Shown here: in pieces, positions 47,077 through 58,567 of the stretch
Position numbering within the stretch: the stretch's first letter is position 1
How the letters are laid out: each line of letters opens with the position of its first letter
NCBI GenBank assembly: GCA_003586115.2
Contig: QVOM02000101.1
Location: 27,102,204-27,166,203, forward strand
DNA: 64,000 nt
Reading direction: 5' to 3'
Source of the DNA: Salvator merianae
Lineage: Eukaryota > Chordata > Lepidosauria > Squamata > Teiidae
Made by a program: the position numbers and the translations under genes
The notes under the pieces: generated by a model
Seen by the model: the letters and a program-made list of their open reading frames with translations, nothing else
Told to the model about the DNA's origin: nothing
Databases searched by the model: none

Positions 47077-47775
47077 TTCAATTAGGTTCCCTCTTAAACA
47101 CCAACTTTCACAGCTAAAGAGGCCAAGACGTTGCAGCCTGATTTCATAAGGAACATGTTCCAAGGTTCTAAACATTAATGTCAAAGCTCAAGAACGTAAA
47201 AATATCTGCAGATATGAAAGGTAATATTTCATACATCTATAAACATCTGTATGCTTATGCATTCCAAAGAAAGATGTGCACATAATGTATTCTATGCTAT
47301 ACCACTGTTTTCCTGATTTACATAGCAGTAGGTCAAACCACTGCACAGGTTTTAATTATGTTACTTACTGTGCTTATGACTGAATAATATTTATCATGTC
47401 TGGAGACAAAACTAGAGTTATAGAAGCTGGCAAGGAATACATGATTCATAAGACAGAGAAAGAAATCAAACACAAAAATGTCTGTGAATTCTCGTGAAAC
47501 ATGATGGTACATACAGATATAATTTCAGTTTAATATTGTCTGCATTCAACACTGCTGTGGCAAATGCTTGAAGATGAATAATTCTATTTATGTATATTTT
47601 AATATGAACCAATCTAACTGTGTCTCTAAATTAGTGTGCAAGCTGGATCTTGATAAGAAACCTCATGCATGCTACATTGAAGTATATTATTTGGGTATCA
47701 GTGGGGTATATCTTCAGATGTATTGCTGGAATGTTGCAGTTTTAGGTTTTCTGCCCACGTATTTCTAGTTTGGGA

Positions 47776-47965
47776 GTAGCTTTAGCTCAGTGCTAGAACA
47801 AGCTGCCTGGGAAGCAGAGGGTTACCTGTTCAATTCCCAGCCTCTCCCTGGAAGAAGGTAATGGCAAACCACTTCTATGTCTCTGCCAAGAAACCTGCAT
47901 AGAGAGGTCCATGTAGTCAACTAGGAGTTGATCACAACTTGGCAGTACCCAGTAGCAACTTCCAG
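47776..47965 (+). mobile_element. tRNA-derived SINE, best-preserved copy
   Basis: The A-box region TAGCTTTAGCTCAGTGCTAG and a good B-box GTTCAATTCCC (47828-47838) sit at tRNA-like spacing. They are followed by the tRNA-unrelated part GGTAATGGCAAACCACTTCT, ATGTCTCTGCCAAGAAACC, GTCAACTAGGAGTTGATCAC and AACTTGGCAGTACCCAG. These are the RNA polymerase III internal promoter elements, so the copy could be transcribed if not silenced. The pattern resembles SINEs known from squamate reptiles; I cannot name the family with certainty. Confidence 0.82.
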
Positions 47966-50900
47966 TTTGTGAGATCTGATGAAAATATTTTATGGAGCAT
48001 AGATGATGGCCAAGCAAAGGCTTTTTCAGTGACATTTCATTCTCTAGGGATGCTCAGCTGCTTCTGAAACCTGTTCCTGACATCAAGATGCGAGTTCTGC
48101 TTAACCTTTGAAAGCCGCCTATTCTGATTCTGTTTTAAATCAGTTTACTGCTCTTATGGTCTTTTTCATGAATTGGTGTTAAAATCATTAAGTTAGAGCT
48201 GTTTTATTTTTGTTATTTTGAATTATACTTTTATTGAATTTATTTTAAAATGAAGACTGATGCAATTTTAAACAGCTAAAAGAATGTGCTAAAATGACTT
48301 CTTAATGTGTTAAAAATGTTCAATGTCATATTGAATTGCTCCATAGGGAAGACCAGTGCCTATGATAATAGTCTCATTGATGTCTAGGCACCATCAGGCA
48401 GTGCAGAAATTGCTGCTATTTCTGCAGTATATGGAATATTGTGATGCAGTATGTCTTCACTGGGTTCATAGTAAAGTGTTATGGAGCATTCAGCAGGCTT
48501 TCATGACTCTTATGCTACATTAATGCGTTCTAAAATAGAGATGTCTGGACATGGTGCAGAATGCCCTGGAGGTCTTTTTGTCTTGCCAGTGTTTTCAAAG
48601 TAATAAGACAATGTCCAAAGTGTTTTATATCCAAGTCCCCCCATTTCATGGCATCAGTGCCTCAATGATGTAACAAATATATTGTAATTGAACAGTGTTA
48701 TGCTATATCCTTGGTTATGCGATATTCAGGTTTTCTTCCACCCACAGGGGCCTGCAGATCAGGAACACGGCTCAGCATAGGAAGCATGCCTTGTCCCCAC
48801 TGCTGGCCTCAGTGCTGAATTGGGCTTCTGGCAGCCTTAGAAAGGGATTTGATGGCTCCACTGCTGTTTTAAAGCCTACGTGCCTCTGTTTGGGGGCTTT
48901 CCTCACTCTTCCTGCCTAGGCACAGAAGGCCGGCATGGAAGCACATCCTGTTTCATCACAGTGAGGACCTGGCTCAGGGTGCAAGAAACAACTTCAGAAC
49001 TGCCTTTTGTGCACTGAAGTTCTTGCAACTTGGAGGGAGGTTTGGAGTCCCTCTGCATGTCCTCACTCCTCTTTGGTTTAAAAACCATGTGGAGACACAG
49101 TCACTAGGTTCAGATTGGAAGCCTCATTCAAAATGCACTGAATCTAAGTGCATGTCTGAGAGATGGAAATAATGCCCAATCAGAGATTCTTGCCCCTGCT
49201 CTGCTGCCCTCAAGCACCATATGTCAACAGCACTGGTGTATCCTTACATCATCATCATTATCATCATCATCATAGTTATTTTACTACTGTGTCAAAATTA
49301 TATAATTGTCCAAAAGCCAGGATAAACTGGTTTTCAGGATATATGTTTGTTCCATTCAAATATGTAGATAACTAGATGAATAGAGAAGCAAACTGTAAGA
49401 TAGATATGGAATATGGACTTTCAGCATTCAGTACCAAGTTCAGCCTAAGTTGCCTTATTCTTTGTTGGAAACAATCCTTCAGCAAATGGTTTGACCTAGA
49501 ATTTAGACCTACAGCTTTTTCTTTCTTCCCTGTTTGGATACTTGGAGAAGAACTGATTACTTCCCTGGCTGTCTATTATCATATTTCTTAGAGACTCTGG
49601 CCATGTTGTAATTTTAACTGAAGAGGGTACTTGAAGCAGGTGCTTCTGCCTGGGAAGTCCCCCCCACAGCACACACCCCCCCCCCCAGGATCAGATAAAG
49701 TTCTTCCCAGGCCACACTGGACAGCCTTCATACCTGCACACAGGGGCCTTCGGTTTATGTGTACACGCATGGTCACATCTGTGTCGATAAAGCCAGTTTC
49801 AACTTTGCTGCAGCAGGATGTCTGGGCCTTGTCAGTGCTGTTTCTTGTGACTTTGATGGGCTCTTAGATGTTCTTGCCTCCCCCAAGGTGCCTGGCAAGG
49901 GGCATGTGGAGGATCTCAGAAGCACCTTAGAAATTTAGAGATTTGCCAGACAACAAAGTCAGCTTCCATTTTGCAAATGCTGAAAACACGCCTGTCTGCT
50001 GGGACTGTTGGAACTTAATTAAAAAAACCAACAACCAAAAAACGTTTTCTTTAGTTTTGTTCAAGATTTCACCATATGACAATGATGATGATGATTTCTC
50101 CTCTTCTTTATTGGCTTTCTTGGTTTTTGATTGTATTGCTCTGTTTCTCCATTGCCATGGAATTGTGGTGATTGATTGATTGATTTAACATTGATATGTT
50201 ACAATCTGTGATGCAGAGATTGAATCCCACTTTCTAGAAGTGTCCTTTTATTTGAGTAAAGTATAATGATTCGATGAGCAGTTATGGCATGTTTCTTACA
50301 GGCTTTAGCTTTTGTAAATATGGAGTAAGATCTTCTGTATGTATTTGGTACATGAACTATCTGCTGTTTTCTGTAGCTTTCACCTAAGGCTGCCTTCACT
50401 TGCAGCAAATAAAGTGGCTCAAAAGCAACTCAGGGACAGTGTCATGTAATACTTATGTTCACATCCCATTTCTAATCCACATTTTTTAGCATAAAATATT
50501 TATGAATGACCCCACCTGTGAACTGTCTCTAAGTTGTCCTTCAGCCACCTCAGAGGTGAGTTTCATTAAATCAAAACAAAACAAACAAAAAGGCATGCAC
50601 GTGTCATCTATGTGATGGATCTAGCCAATGCCTTTCTAGTTGAGCTGTCAGTAGAATATTTATATATATATATATATATAATGCCTATTTTTAAAATTTA
50701 ATTTTATATTTTATATCAGATGAGGAGTGCAGGTCTGTAAATTTCAAATTATATAAAAAAGAATAGAAATAAAGAGTACAAAACAGTATGAGAGAAGAAT
50801 TCAACAGAGATTCTAAACAACAACAACAACAGCAACAACAACAAAATGATAGAATTCAAATGAAACCATAATAGGGAGTTCAGTGAAAGGTTTCCAAGAC

Positions 50901-52189
50901 TAGTGAAATTATTGTAGTACTTGGTGATTCAGCTTTGTGAATAATTTGGAAAAAAAGAAGCATATTCCCAAAGTTTCAACATCCAAGCTTCCCATCCAGG
51001 AACTGCTGAGGTCTTCCATTTCTATGCATGTATAAAATTAATTCTTTCAGTTCCTTAGGGATAAGCTTTCTAGTGCTGTTAAGTAATAAAAATACAGTGA
51101 GAGTCAAGAGGATTGTTCGAGATCTGCTGCATTAATGAATTAAATATTTCCTAGTATTGCTCTGCCTCTTCATATTAGGGCCTTCTCAATAATAACAATA
51201 ATAACAATATATAATAACAGATACCGATCGACTGAAATGAGAGTGGTCCAATAATAGACAAAGAGATAATTCTCTTAAGAATCCTTTGTATCTCAAGAAT
51301 CTTTGAAAGTTACCTTTTGAAATCTAGCATCTCCTCACCTTTGTTGATAGATCAGCATTTTTAGAAGTAAATGGCTGCATCTCCACAGGGGCAGAATGCA
51401 GTTCAGAGCCAGCTTAATGTGAGAGAGTCATATGAGATACTGTATGGTTGGAATATATGACAACTTCTAGCCCCAGAAGCCTTGCCACTGTGGATAATCC
51501 CTTTTGTAGTAGTAGGATTTCCATTCGGGCTGCAGTTGCAACAGACTAAAAATGTCCCTGGAATTTAGTCATTTTGAATCTGGCATAACAAAGGCCTGGC
51601 TGGAAACCATAGTAGCAAGTCACCTCTTTCCTCCATATCCATCCAAACTGGGGAGAATAAACAATTTTAGCCAATGCCACACATTCCCAAGAGTTATTTA
51701 AAGTGATTGTGAAGTAACTGAACTCCCAGAGTGAGTGGGATGGACCAGGAGCCGGTCGGGGGTGGGTGTTTGTGATTGCACCATTCCAGGAATTTCTAGA
51801 TGTTTGATCAACCCCGTCTTAGGTCCAATAGGTAATGCCATCAGGATTTGTGTAAATGCTGCCAGTGAGAGAATGCTATACTTGGTTCAGGAAAAGGAAG
51901 AGCACCCCCATCTCCATCATTATGACAGGTTTCTCTTTCCAGAGAAGGCACATTCACACTGCTTGATTCACTCTTCACACACAGGGAAAGCATGTTACAA
52001 GCTTTGTTTTCCCTCTAAAATTGGATGACTGGCATTAATATAGAATTAGCCCTTGCCAAGTTGTGTAATTTTGAAAGTCCCCAGAATTGGAAACTGATTT
52101 CCCATGCAGTACTGAAAACAGACAGAGAACGAAATAGTTTAGTCAGAGTGTATGCTAATTATTGCTATTATTATTATTATTATTATTAA

Positions 52190-52234
<45 letters not shown>

Positions 52235-52527
52235 CTTCTAATAAACTGTGGTTACAACACAATTTACTTATGTCCCTTCTTCCTTATTATCTTTCTAGGA
52301 CAAAATGTGTTCAACTCAGAGCCATTTAAATTGGGATTTGGTTTCAAATCTGGTTTATTTATTTATATAGCTAATGGAATGGATGCACAGAATAATTACT
52401 ATTAATGGAAAAAATTGTCTGTGTTACAAAAATGCAGACTTTCCATTTCAGTTATTGTTCTGCTTGAGATAATGGGGACACTTACAGATATACTGCTATT
52501 CAGCTAGTAAAAATATTAGCAATTTTA
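47966..52527. other. Long unrecognised stretch with simple repeats
   Basis: About 4.5 kb with no supported gene. It contains (ATC)n at 49248-49274, C-rich runs at 49662-49687, (AT)n at 50657-50681, (CAA)n at 50815-50845 and (TTA)n at 52166-52234. A weak L2-like segment may lie at 48410-48520 (YMEYCDAV.LHWVHSK), too diverged to assign firmly. Confidence 0.4.
52166..52234. repeat. (TTA)n microsatellite
   Basis: About 22 TTA/ATT units with one AAT interruption. Confidence 0.95.
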
Positions 52528-52535
52528 CTGTGATG

Positions 52536-53758
52536 TAGGGATGTGCACGAAATTTCGAAGCAACGAAATTTCGTACGAATTTCGTTGCTTCGCAACATTC
52601 ACATCGAATGCGAAGTGCCCTCCCTATCGCGAAAGCGAATAGCGAAAGTCACGGCGATTTTCGTCAATTTTCGTGACCTTCGCTACTCACCGCGAACGGC
52701 TATTTTTCGTCCTTTTTCGCTGCGAAAACTGCGATGCAACGAAGCTCGGTAGCTTCGTAGCCTCAAGTCTCTGCCTCTAGAGGTGGAAATTGTAATGCAT
52801 CACATTAAGGAAGACGGTATTTTTTTAACTCTTCGCCTGCCTCGCAGCGATCGCACCGCATGAGGATGAGAAACTCAGACGGCTTGGAGTTAATAAAACT
52901 TCTTTGATGGTGTTATATAGTTCTTCGTTTTGAAACAGAGGGCAAGACGTGGTGTCATTTCACTGCTGCTCGGAAGTAAGAAGGGAGGGCAAGACGAGGC
53001 GTCATTTCGCTGCTACTCGGAAGTAAGAAGGGAGGGCAAGATGAGGCAACATTTCGCTGCTACTCGGAAGTAAGAAGGGAGGGCAAGACGAGGCGTCATT
53101 TCGCTGCTGCTCGGAAGTAGGGAGTTATTTCATCCTGCGGCTGCCGCCAGTCTTCTAAATTACGCGCTGAGCTGAAGGCAATTGCTTCATGCATCGCTGA
53201 CTAAGCCTGCCCGCCTCGTAGGCGAGGTAATAATTTCTGTGCCCCAAACGATTGGCACGGACGGCAGACAGTGACGAGTCGCGCTGAAAAGTTAAAGGGA
53301 CAGAAGTTAGCGCGCGTGCGCGCACAGACATGAGCGTCGAAAAGGCATCGAAAATGACAAAAAATCAAAGCGAAAAAATTTCTTCGCTTCCTTTCGCTTG
53401 CTTTCGAGCTGCAGTGAGGAACCCCAAACGTACCTTCGTTGCTTTGAATCCTGCTACAAACCGGCCGCCGGTAAAAAGTAAGCTCCGTGCAATTTTTACT
53501 TTTAACGAAGCAACTCCTTAAATTAGCAACGTGGACGGTCAAATATAGAAGGGAGAGGGCAGGGGGATATGCGGCGTTTGTTTTTCGCTACTTATTTCAT
53601 TGATTTTCCACTTCCGGTTTTCGAAAATTTACGAAAATTTTCGCTGCGAAAACGAAAATCGCCATTTTCGCGACTTCCGTTTTCGTGTGAAAACGAAGCA
53701 ACGAAGTTTCGATGCATTGCGAAACGAACAGAGAAAATTCATTTCGTGCACATCCCTA
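52536..53758. mobile_element. hAT-type MITE, TAGGGATGTGCA family, copy 2 (1223 bp)
   Basis: Same ends as copy 1 (TAGGGATGTGCACGAAATTT; CGTGCACATCCCTA) and the exact 8-bp duplication CTGTGATG (52528-52535, 53759-53766). It is nearly identical to 20318-21437 in the same orientation, including the 33-bp hairpin at 52558-52590. The main differences are four rather than two 47-bp tandem units and a small expansion (ACGAAAATTT) near 53630. Strongly CpG-rich. No transposase; small open frames shared with copy 1 add nothing. Confidence 0.93.
52938..53124. repeat. 47-bp minisatellite inside the hAT MITE, 4 units
   Basis: Units start at 52938, 52985, 53032 and 53079. They begin GAGGGCAAGACGAGGCGTCA, and the first three end with GGAAGTAAGAAGG. 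The last ends like the units of copy 1. Confidence 0.93.
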
Positions 53759-53766
53759 CTGTGATG

Positions 53767-55166
53767 CAATATTTGCACAGTGCCCTGCTTCTGTTTTATT
53801 AAAAGAACATAGTGAACATTCACAGAATTTTGTGAAGCTGTTTTAAACTCATGATGATCTATCCATAAAATACATGTTGGTGTATACACAATCTGCATTT
53901 TAATAATCCATCATAAGTTTGCCAAATATAGCTAGGAGAAACACAAGGAAAACAAAGGCTTTGCTTTACTTAGAGGAAGGTAAGCTTTTTGAGTCAGAAA
54001 TTTTAAAAATGTATTTCTTATGTGGAATACAAAGCTAATATTTCATGTCTCTGATGTAACTATATGTTGTGTGGTAACTTAGGCCACGGTCATGTTTTTA
54101 TGTTTTAGTCCGTTCCTGGGATGGACAGGGGAGAGAGACCATTTGGGGCCTCCTCCAGCCTGGTTGCACTTGAGTGTGTTGCTGCTGCTGTAGCTGTCAC
54201 CCAAGCCCTCCTTATAGTATATAAGCTGGAGCGGGGTGGGTGGGAGGCAGAGGAACTTGGGGAGTGGGGGGTGGGAGGTAGCTGCAGCTATGGTCATGGC
54301 AACTGTGGACATCAGGGATGGGGGTTACAGAAGGCAGTGGGGAACTTTGGAGGGGTGGGGGAGGTGGTGGGTTGCATGGGGGTGGCAGGAGGTAAGAGGC
54401 AGCTTCCTTGACACTTCCTAGCTTAAAGTGAAAAAAAGGTCCTTTGTTAGGTCCTGGAAATGGCCCCAGAATTGGGCCATTTTTGCAGCTAGGTTTTATT
54501 TAAGTGAAGGCCTGATCAGAGCTTATGCCACAGTATAATGCATAAGCCTCTAGAGTCAAACTGTCAGCAAGAAACTATGATGAAGACACGATTACAGCTG
54601 GCATAAGTATTATCAGAAGACCTTCTTAAACTTCAGAGTCTCCCCCTCCCTAGTCTTCCTTGCATCTTTAAAAACTTGTCGTGTTCTTCTTATGAAGGGA
54701 AATGTTTGCCAGACATAACAAAAGGGGCAGATTGGAGATGATTCCAAAACAGTAGTGTGTGGCCCTCCTGTTCTCAATCCTTCTCAAATCCACCTTTTCT
54801 AACACAGAACATTCACAAGAGGGTGGAGGGGCAGAGTAGTGTGTGAACAATCCCATTGTGAAGCCACCTCTGAACCATGCCAGATATGGGATTTTTTAAT
54901 TTATTTTTTTGCTGTCACAGCACTAATCACAGCACTGAAAAGCTCAAGGAAAACTGAAGTTTCAGTAGGCACACCATGACCATGGATACAAATATTTTGC
55001 TTTCATTTACAACTTTATTTAGGAAATGTTTGCATCCTGCTTTGTTGTCTATAGAATCAGACTGGGTTACAGTGGTCCACCATATGAAATAAAACTATGA
55101 ACAATCCATGTTTAAAGAGTTGCATCCTCACCTTCTGCCTGAAGAAGGTAATAGCTATGACTATAT
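53767..55166. other. Unrecognised DNA; G-rich block at 54120-54420
   Basis: 54120-54420 is unusually G-rich on the + strand, with many GGG/GGGG runs and a TATATAAG motif at about 54219-54226. An open frame of 96 codons crosses it without any known domain. A minus-strand L2-like 3' tail may lie at 55005-55090. Confidence 0.4.
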
Positions 55167-55735
55167 GGTCCTATTCGCACCTCACAAGAGGAACGTTTTT
55201 GTCCACTCCCTAGAACGGAGGATTTCCACTCGTGCGTGCACACAACGTTCCCGATTTGCACCAAGGCTCACCTGATACATACCTGAAGCTGGGGAAGGCT
55301 AGACAAGTAATTTGCTGCCTTGATTGTGACCTGCAAGATCAAGCGCAGATCAGGGAAGTTGCTTCCTGGTTCGAAATGGTGGCGGGGAGAGGCTGGCGTG
55401 CCATGCAGGCACGGTCCACTGCTTCACAACCCAGTTTGCCCTTTGGGCTTCTCACCCTGACTGCCATTTCAAAGATAGCTCTGAAAGGAGCTGCTCTAAC
55501 TTTGAGGCAGTAGCTCTATGTTTCGGATTACTAGCTCTATCTTCGCATCCATGCCCCTGTGATTTGTGACCTCACTTCCTGCCTAGTGGATTCTCATCCA
55601 CATCGCTCCCTCTGCTGGTCAGCTTGGAGTTGTTTCCCTGACTGGCAAGTGTGTATAGCACTCAACAGACTCCATCTTCACCGGCCTAAAGGCTGCTAAT
55701 TAGAACGTTCTCCTCTGGTAAGTACAAAAACTCCC
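55167..55735 (-). mobile_element. GGGCC-group DNA transposon, copy F
   Basis: This 569-bp element is in the opposite orientation to A to E. Its left end is GGTCCTATTCGCACCTCAC and its right end is GGTAAGTACAAAAACTCCC. TAT flanks both sides (55164-55166, 55736-55738). The reverse complement carries AGACAAGTAATTTGC-type, GATCTGCGCTTGATCTTGC-type and CAGAGGGAGCGATGTGGATG blocks matching copies C and D in order. Confidence 0.85.
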
Positions 55736-56854
55736 TATGAGAATATTGTGGTGATCTCACCATGATACCCATGTAGTTGGCAATCAGATAAATGTGTTAA
55801 TGTCTTCCACCTTGTCCACATCCCAATTGAACACCTGAATTGTGAGTGTGCTCTGAAAGTAACATCAGATATTGCCACCTTCTGCCTTTTTCTGCATATC
55901 AAACACCATTTGTCCCCAGTATTGGGAGTATGTAGCACACCACTTTGTGCAAGGGTAGTGAATTCTACCAATCATAGGCACCTGTTAGGATGACTGGCTC
56001 TTGTAGTGACAGAATAGAGAGAATGTCTACGTGCCCGGACATACTATCAAAGCACAAATGACACTGAATCACACCTCCCAGATTTACTCTGGGGATGGAT
56101 AGAAGCAGAAGCATGTTAGTGATTAGCAGTGCACAGGACTCAATACTGTGGCTATGAGAAGAGTCAGAAAGAGCCTTTGGCACCCAGGAAGAGGTTGTCA
56201 ACACATGCCAATGCAAATGTGGCCAGTTAATCAATTTGTATTGACTTAAGCAAAAATAATCACTTTGTATTAGCTTAAGCAAAATGAATGTTCTCTGTGG
56301 TGAGAATTATGTAAAACTTTTTTTTCATCCATAGTGTTATTGATTGAACAAATAGATCCAATTTCATGTGCTTTGGCACACATCTGTGCTTACATAAAAA
56401 AAAAAAAAACCAAACAAAAACCAGCAATAGAACACTAAACTAAATGCCTATAGGAACTTTGTAATCTGAGATCAATGCCCAAGTTGAAAAGTTGTAGTCT
56501 AGTTCTGGAGGAGAAGGGGATAACAATTCTGTTCTTTTTGCCTTTGTGACACACTTTACAGAAGAAAAAAAAAACATGTGTTATCCTGAAACATTCTGGC
56601 AGTTCGTAAGGCATCTGAACTATCTAAAGATAGAACAATATCCTTTCCCAATAATATCAGGAGGGAAAAGGTATTTAAAATAAATAAATAGCCAAATATC
56701 CTTACAGTTTGAGAGGACCCCCCTCCCCCCTCCAAAAAAATGCTACCTTTGCAGCTGTTTACCTTATGTTTGCTTTTCCTAAATTATGATTAAATTAAGG
56801 TGGAGGCTTAGCGTGTTACTACTGTTGGGTGATGAACGTGTAAGATGGCTTTGA
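55736..56854. other. Unrecognised DNA
   Basis: No supported feature. A-runs near 56396-56409. Confidence 0.4.
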
Positions 56855-57035
56855 AGAAATTGTCCCACTGGTTCAGATCCATGGCCCATCTAGTCCAGCA
56901 GTCTGTTCTCACAGTGGCCAACCAGACACAGAATATAAATACACAGTTTGCTCTGTTTGCAGTCTCCCAGGAGCTGGCCTTTGCAGAGATATCAGCTGCT
57001 ATTGTTATCAGGAATAATAGCTATTGATAGCTTGC
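56855..57035 (-). mobile_element. CR1-type LINE 3' UTR fragment, antisense
   Basis: ACTGGTTCAGATCCATGGCC, CATCTAGTCCAGCAGTCTG, TTCTCACAGTGGCCAACCAG and CCCAGGAGCTGG parallel the antisense 3' end at 46510-46680 (GCTGGTTCAGGCCACAGTC, AGTCTAGCATCCTATCTCAC). It is a widespread LINE-end repeat. Only the 3' UTR is present. Confidence 0.6.
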
Positions 57036-57127
57036 CTTCTATGTATTGGTCTAGTATGATCCAAATGGCATGAGAATGCTCCTTGAGTCTCATGCACACT
57101 GTTTCGTTGAAGTGAAATGCTAACTCA

Positions 57128-57581
57128 GGGCCTTCCTGCACTTACCTTCATTGTTTTCGTCCATACAGTCTGAATCAAGCAATCCGTTCCATGACTGGGA
57201 CAGATTGCCTTTAGAGAGGAACACTATCTTCATGGTGTCATTGCATTCCTGACTACCCTGTTTCCTGGTCCCTGAAGTCCACACAAATTCTGACAGTCAG
57301 GAAAGAAAGTTCATGAAAGTTCATGACCTATTTTGGTGGCATAGTAAGGTGTGCTGCTGAAATGGGTCCCCCTTTAACCAGGACACGGAGACATGCACCT
57401 TCCATTGGTATGCCAGAAGACCTTGATATTGAGGTTTACCAACTATCCAGATCAGGAATCTCCTGATCTGGATCACACCTATATCATGTGTGGATAAAGC
57501 ATACCAGGGTCTTCCATATTCCACACTATTGTGCAGAAGTACATTTACTTGTGTAGAACTCCAGCATGTGCGGAAAGACCC
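57128..57581. mobile_element. GGGCC-group MITE, copy H
   Basis: 454 bp, left end GGGCCTTCCTGCACTTACC and right end CATGTGCGGAAAGACCC, inverted. Flanking trinucleotides differ (TCA / AAA), so no intact duplication. The interior includes CCAGATCAGGAATCTCCTGATCTGG, a palindrome at about 57449-57473. No coding potential. Confidence 0.75.
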
Positions 57582-58209
57582 AAATAAAGCTTTGACCGGG
57601 AAGCACAGTCTGAGCAATAGCCCAAATGCAGTTCCACCTCACTGATGGACCTGTGGATGCTGTTGATGGAGGTCAATAAGAGAGACAAGAGAGAGCTGAA
57701 GTCTGGAAAGTGTGACTAAAGAATGTGTTAGGCAGGAGGGAATTATCTTGATTGTGCATTCCATTTACACCTGGTGGCAGCATGGTGTTGAGCCAACATA
57801 ATTGCAGTTTATACCATATATATTCCTTGATGTTGGAAATAATTTAGAATAGGTGGACCTATATATCTACCAGCTAGTTTAAGTAATTTCAGTTTGTTAT
57901 TAGCACAAACACAAAACAAAAAAATAAACAGACACACACCCAAAAAAAAACAAAAACAAAAACAAAAAAAACAAGTAATCTGAGTCTTTCTTCATTATTT
58001 GTTTTTGATGATCTAAATGAAAAAATTCAACAGAAAGAGTTAATTGTATTTCTGCTTGCAACTGCTAAAATATGCTGGTCAAAATCTGAAAACAGAAAAA
58101 AAGATAGCAGCAATACTGTAGAAAAAATGATTAAACTGAAGATAATTTCCACGCTATCATCTAACAAAATCTATCCAATGAAAAGGAATTAAAAATACTG
58201 AGTCTATCA
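57582..58209. other. Unrecognised AT-rich DNA
   Basis: A-rich tract at about 57905-57975. No gene. Confidence 0.45.
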
Positions 58210-58217
58210 CATATACA

Positions 58218-58559
58218 TAGGGATGTGCATGAAAAAAAAAATCATTTTCGATTCATTTTTGAATGAAAATCTGTATTTTTGCTTCATCAGCAAATTTTGC
58301 TATTGAAAAATGCGTTTTTCAGATTCATTTTTGCATTTTTCATATTCGTTTTCCCATCGAAAATGCCATGTTCATGGTATAAAGAGAGCGAAAATTGCAA
58401 AAATTCAACAAATTTCATTTTTTTGCAAAAGAATAGGCTTTTTTGTTTTTGTTTGAAAACTGTAAATGTGAAAAACGTCATTTTATTTAATGCGAAAATT
58501 TGCAAAAAATGACATTTTGAATGAATTTTTGAATACAAATTGAAATTTGCACATCCCTA
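58218..58559. mobile_element. hAT-type MITE, TAGGGATGTGCA ends, AT-rich (342 bp)
   Basis: Begins TAGGGATGTGCATGAAA and ends TTTGCACATCCCTA. Flanks CATATACA and CACATAAA agree at 6 of 8 positions. The interior is made of TTTTGCAAAA, ATTTTTGAATGAAA and CATTTTTGCATTTTTC blocks with inverted partners. Unlike copies 1 and 2 it is AT-rich, suggesting either an older copy or a separate subfamily. Confidence 0.82.
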
Positions 58560-58567
58560 CACATAAA

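Larger units (their letters stand above)
46505..47175 (-). mobile_element. CR1-type LINE 3' end, antisense, with two AT arrays
   Basis: On the minus strand, 46944-46762 reads [20 protein letters not shown], then FTPGRDSDSNQPE. This is the C-terminal region of CR1-type ORF2, whose family form is NTRGHPLKL...WNxLP. The 47080-47160 part encodes the upstream KMIRGLEHLPYE-LGLFSL-type region in degraded form. The 3' UTR end is at about 46510 (GGAACCCTGCTGGTTCAGGCC in antisense). AT arrays interrupt it at 46950-46999 and 47029-47074. Confidence 0.8.

Noticed and set aside
46735..47085. 116-codon frame with long Ile-Tyr repeats
   Set aside because: It spans two AT microsatellites inside an antisense CR1 LINE remnant.
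47776..47850. Possible functional tRNA gene with A and B boxes
   Set aside because: It does not fold as a full cloverleaf, is continuous with a tRNA-unrelated SINE body, and has relatives at 18252 and 42900.
48410..48520. Additional L2 reverse transcriptase fragment
   Set aside because: Only a weak match (YMEYCDAV, then IQQAF) to the L2 C-terminal motif. Not distinguishable from chance by eye.
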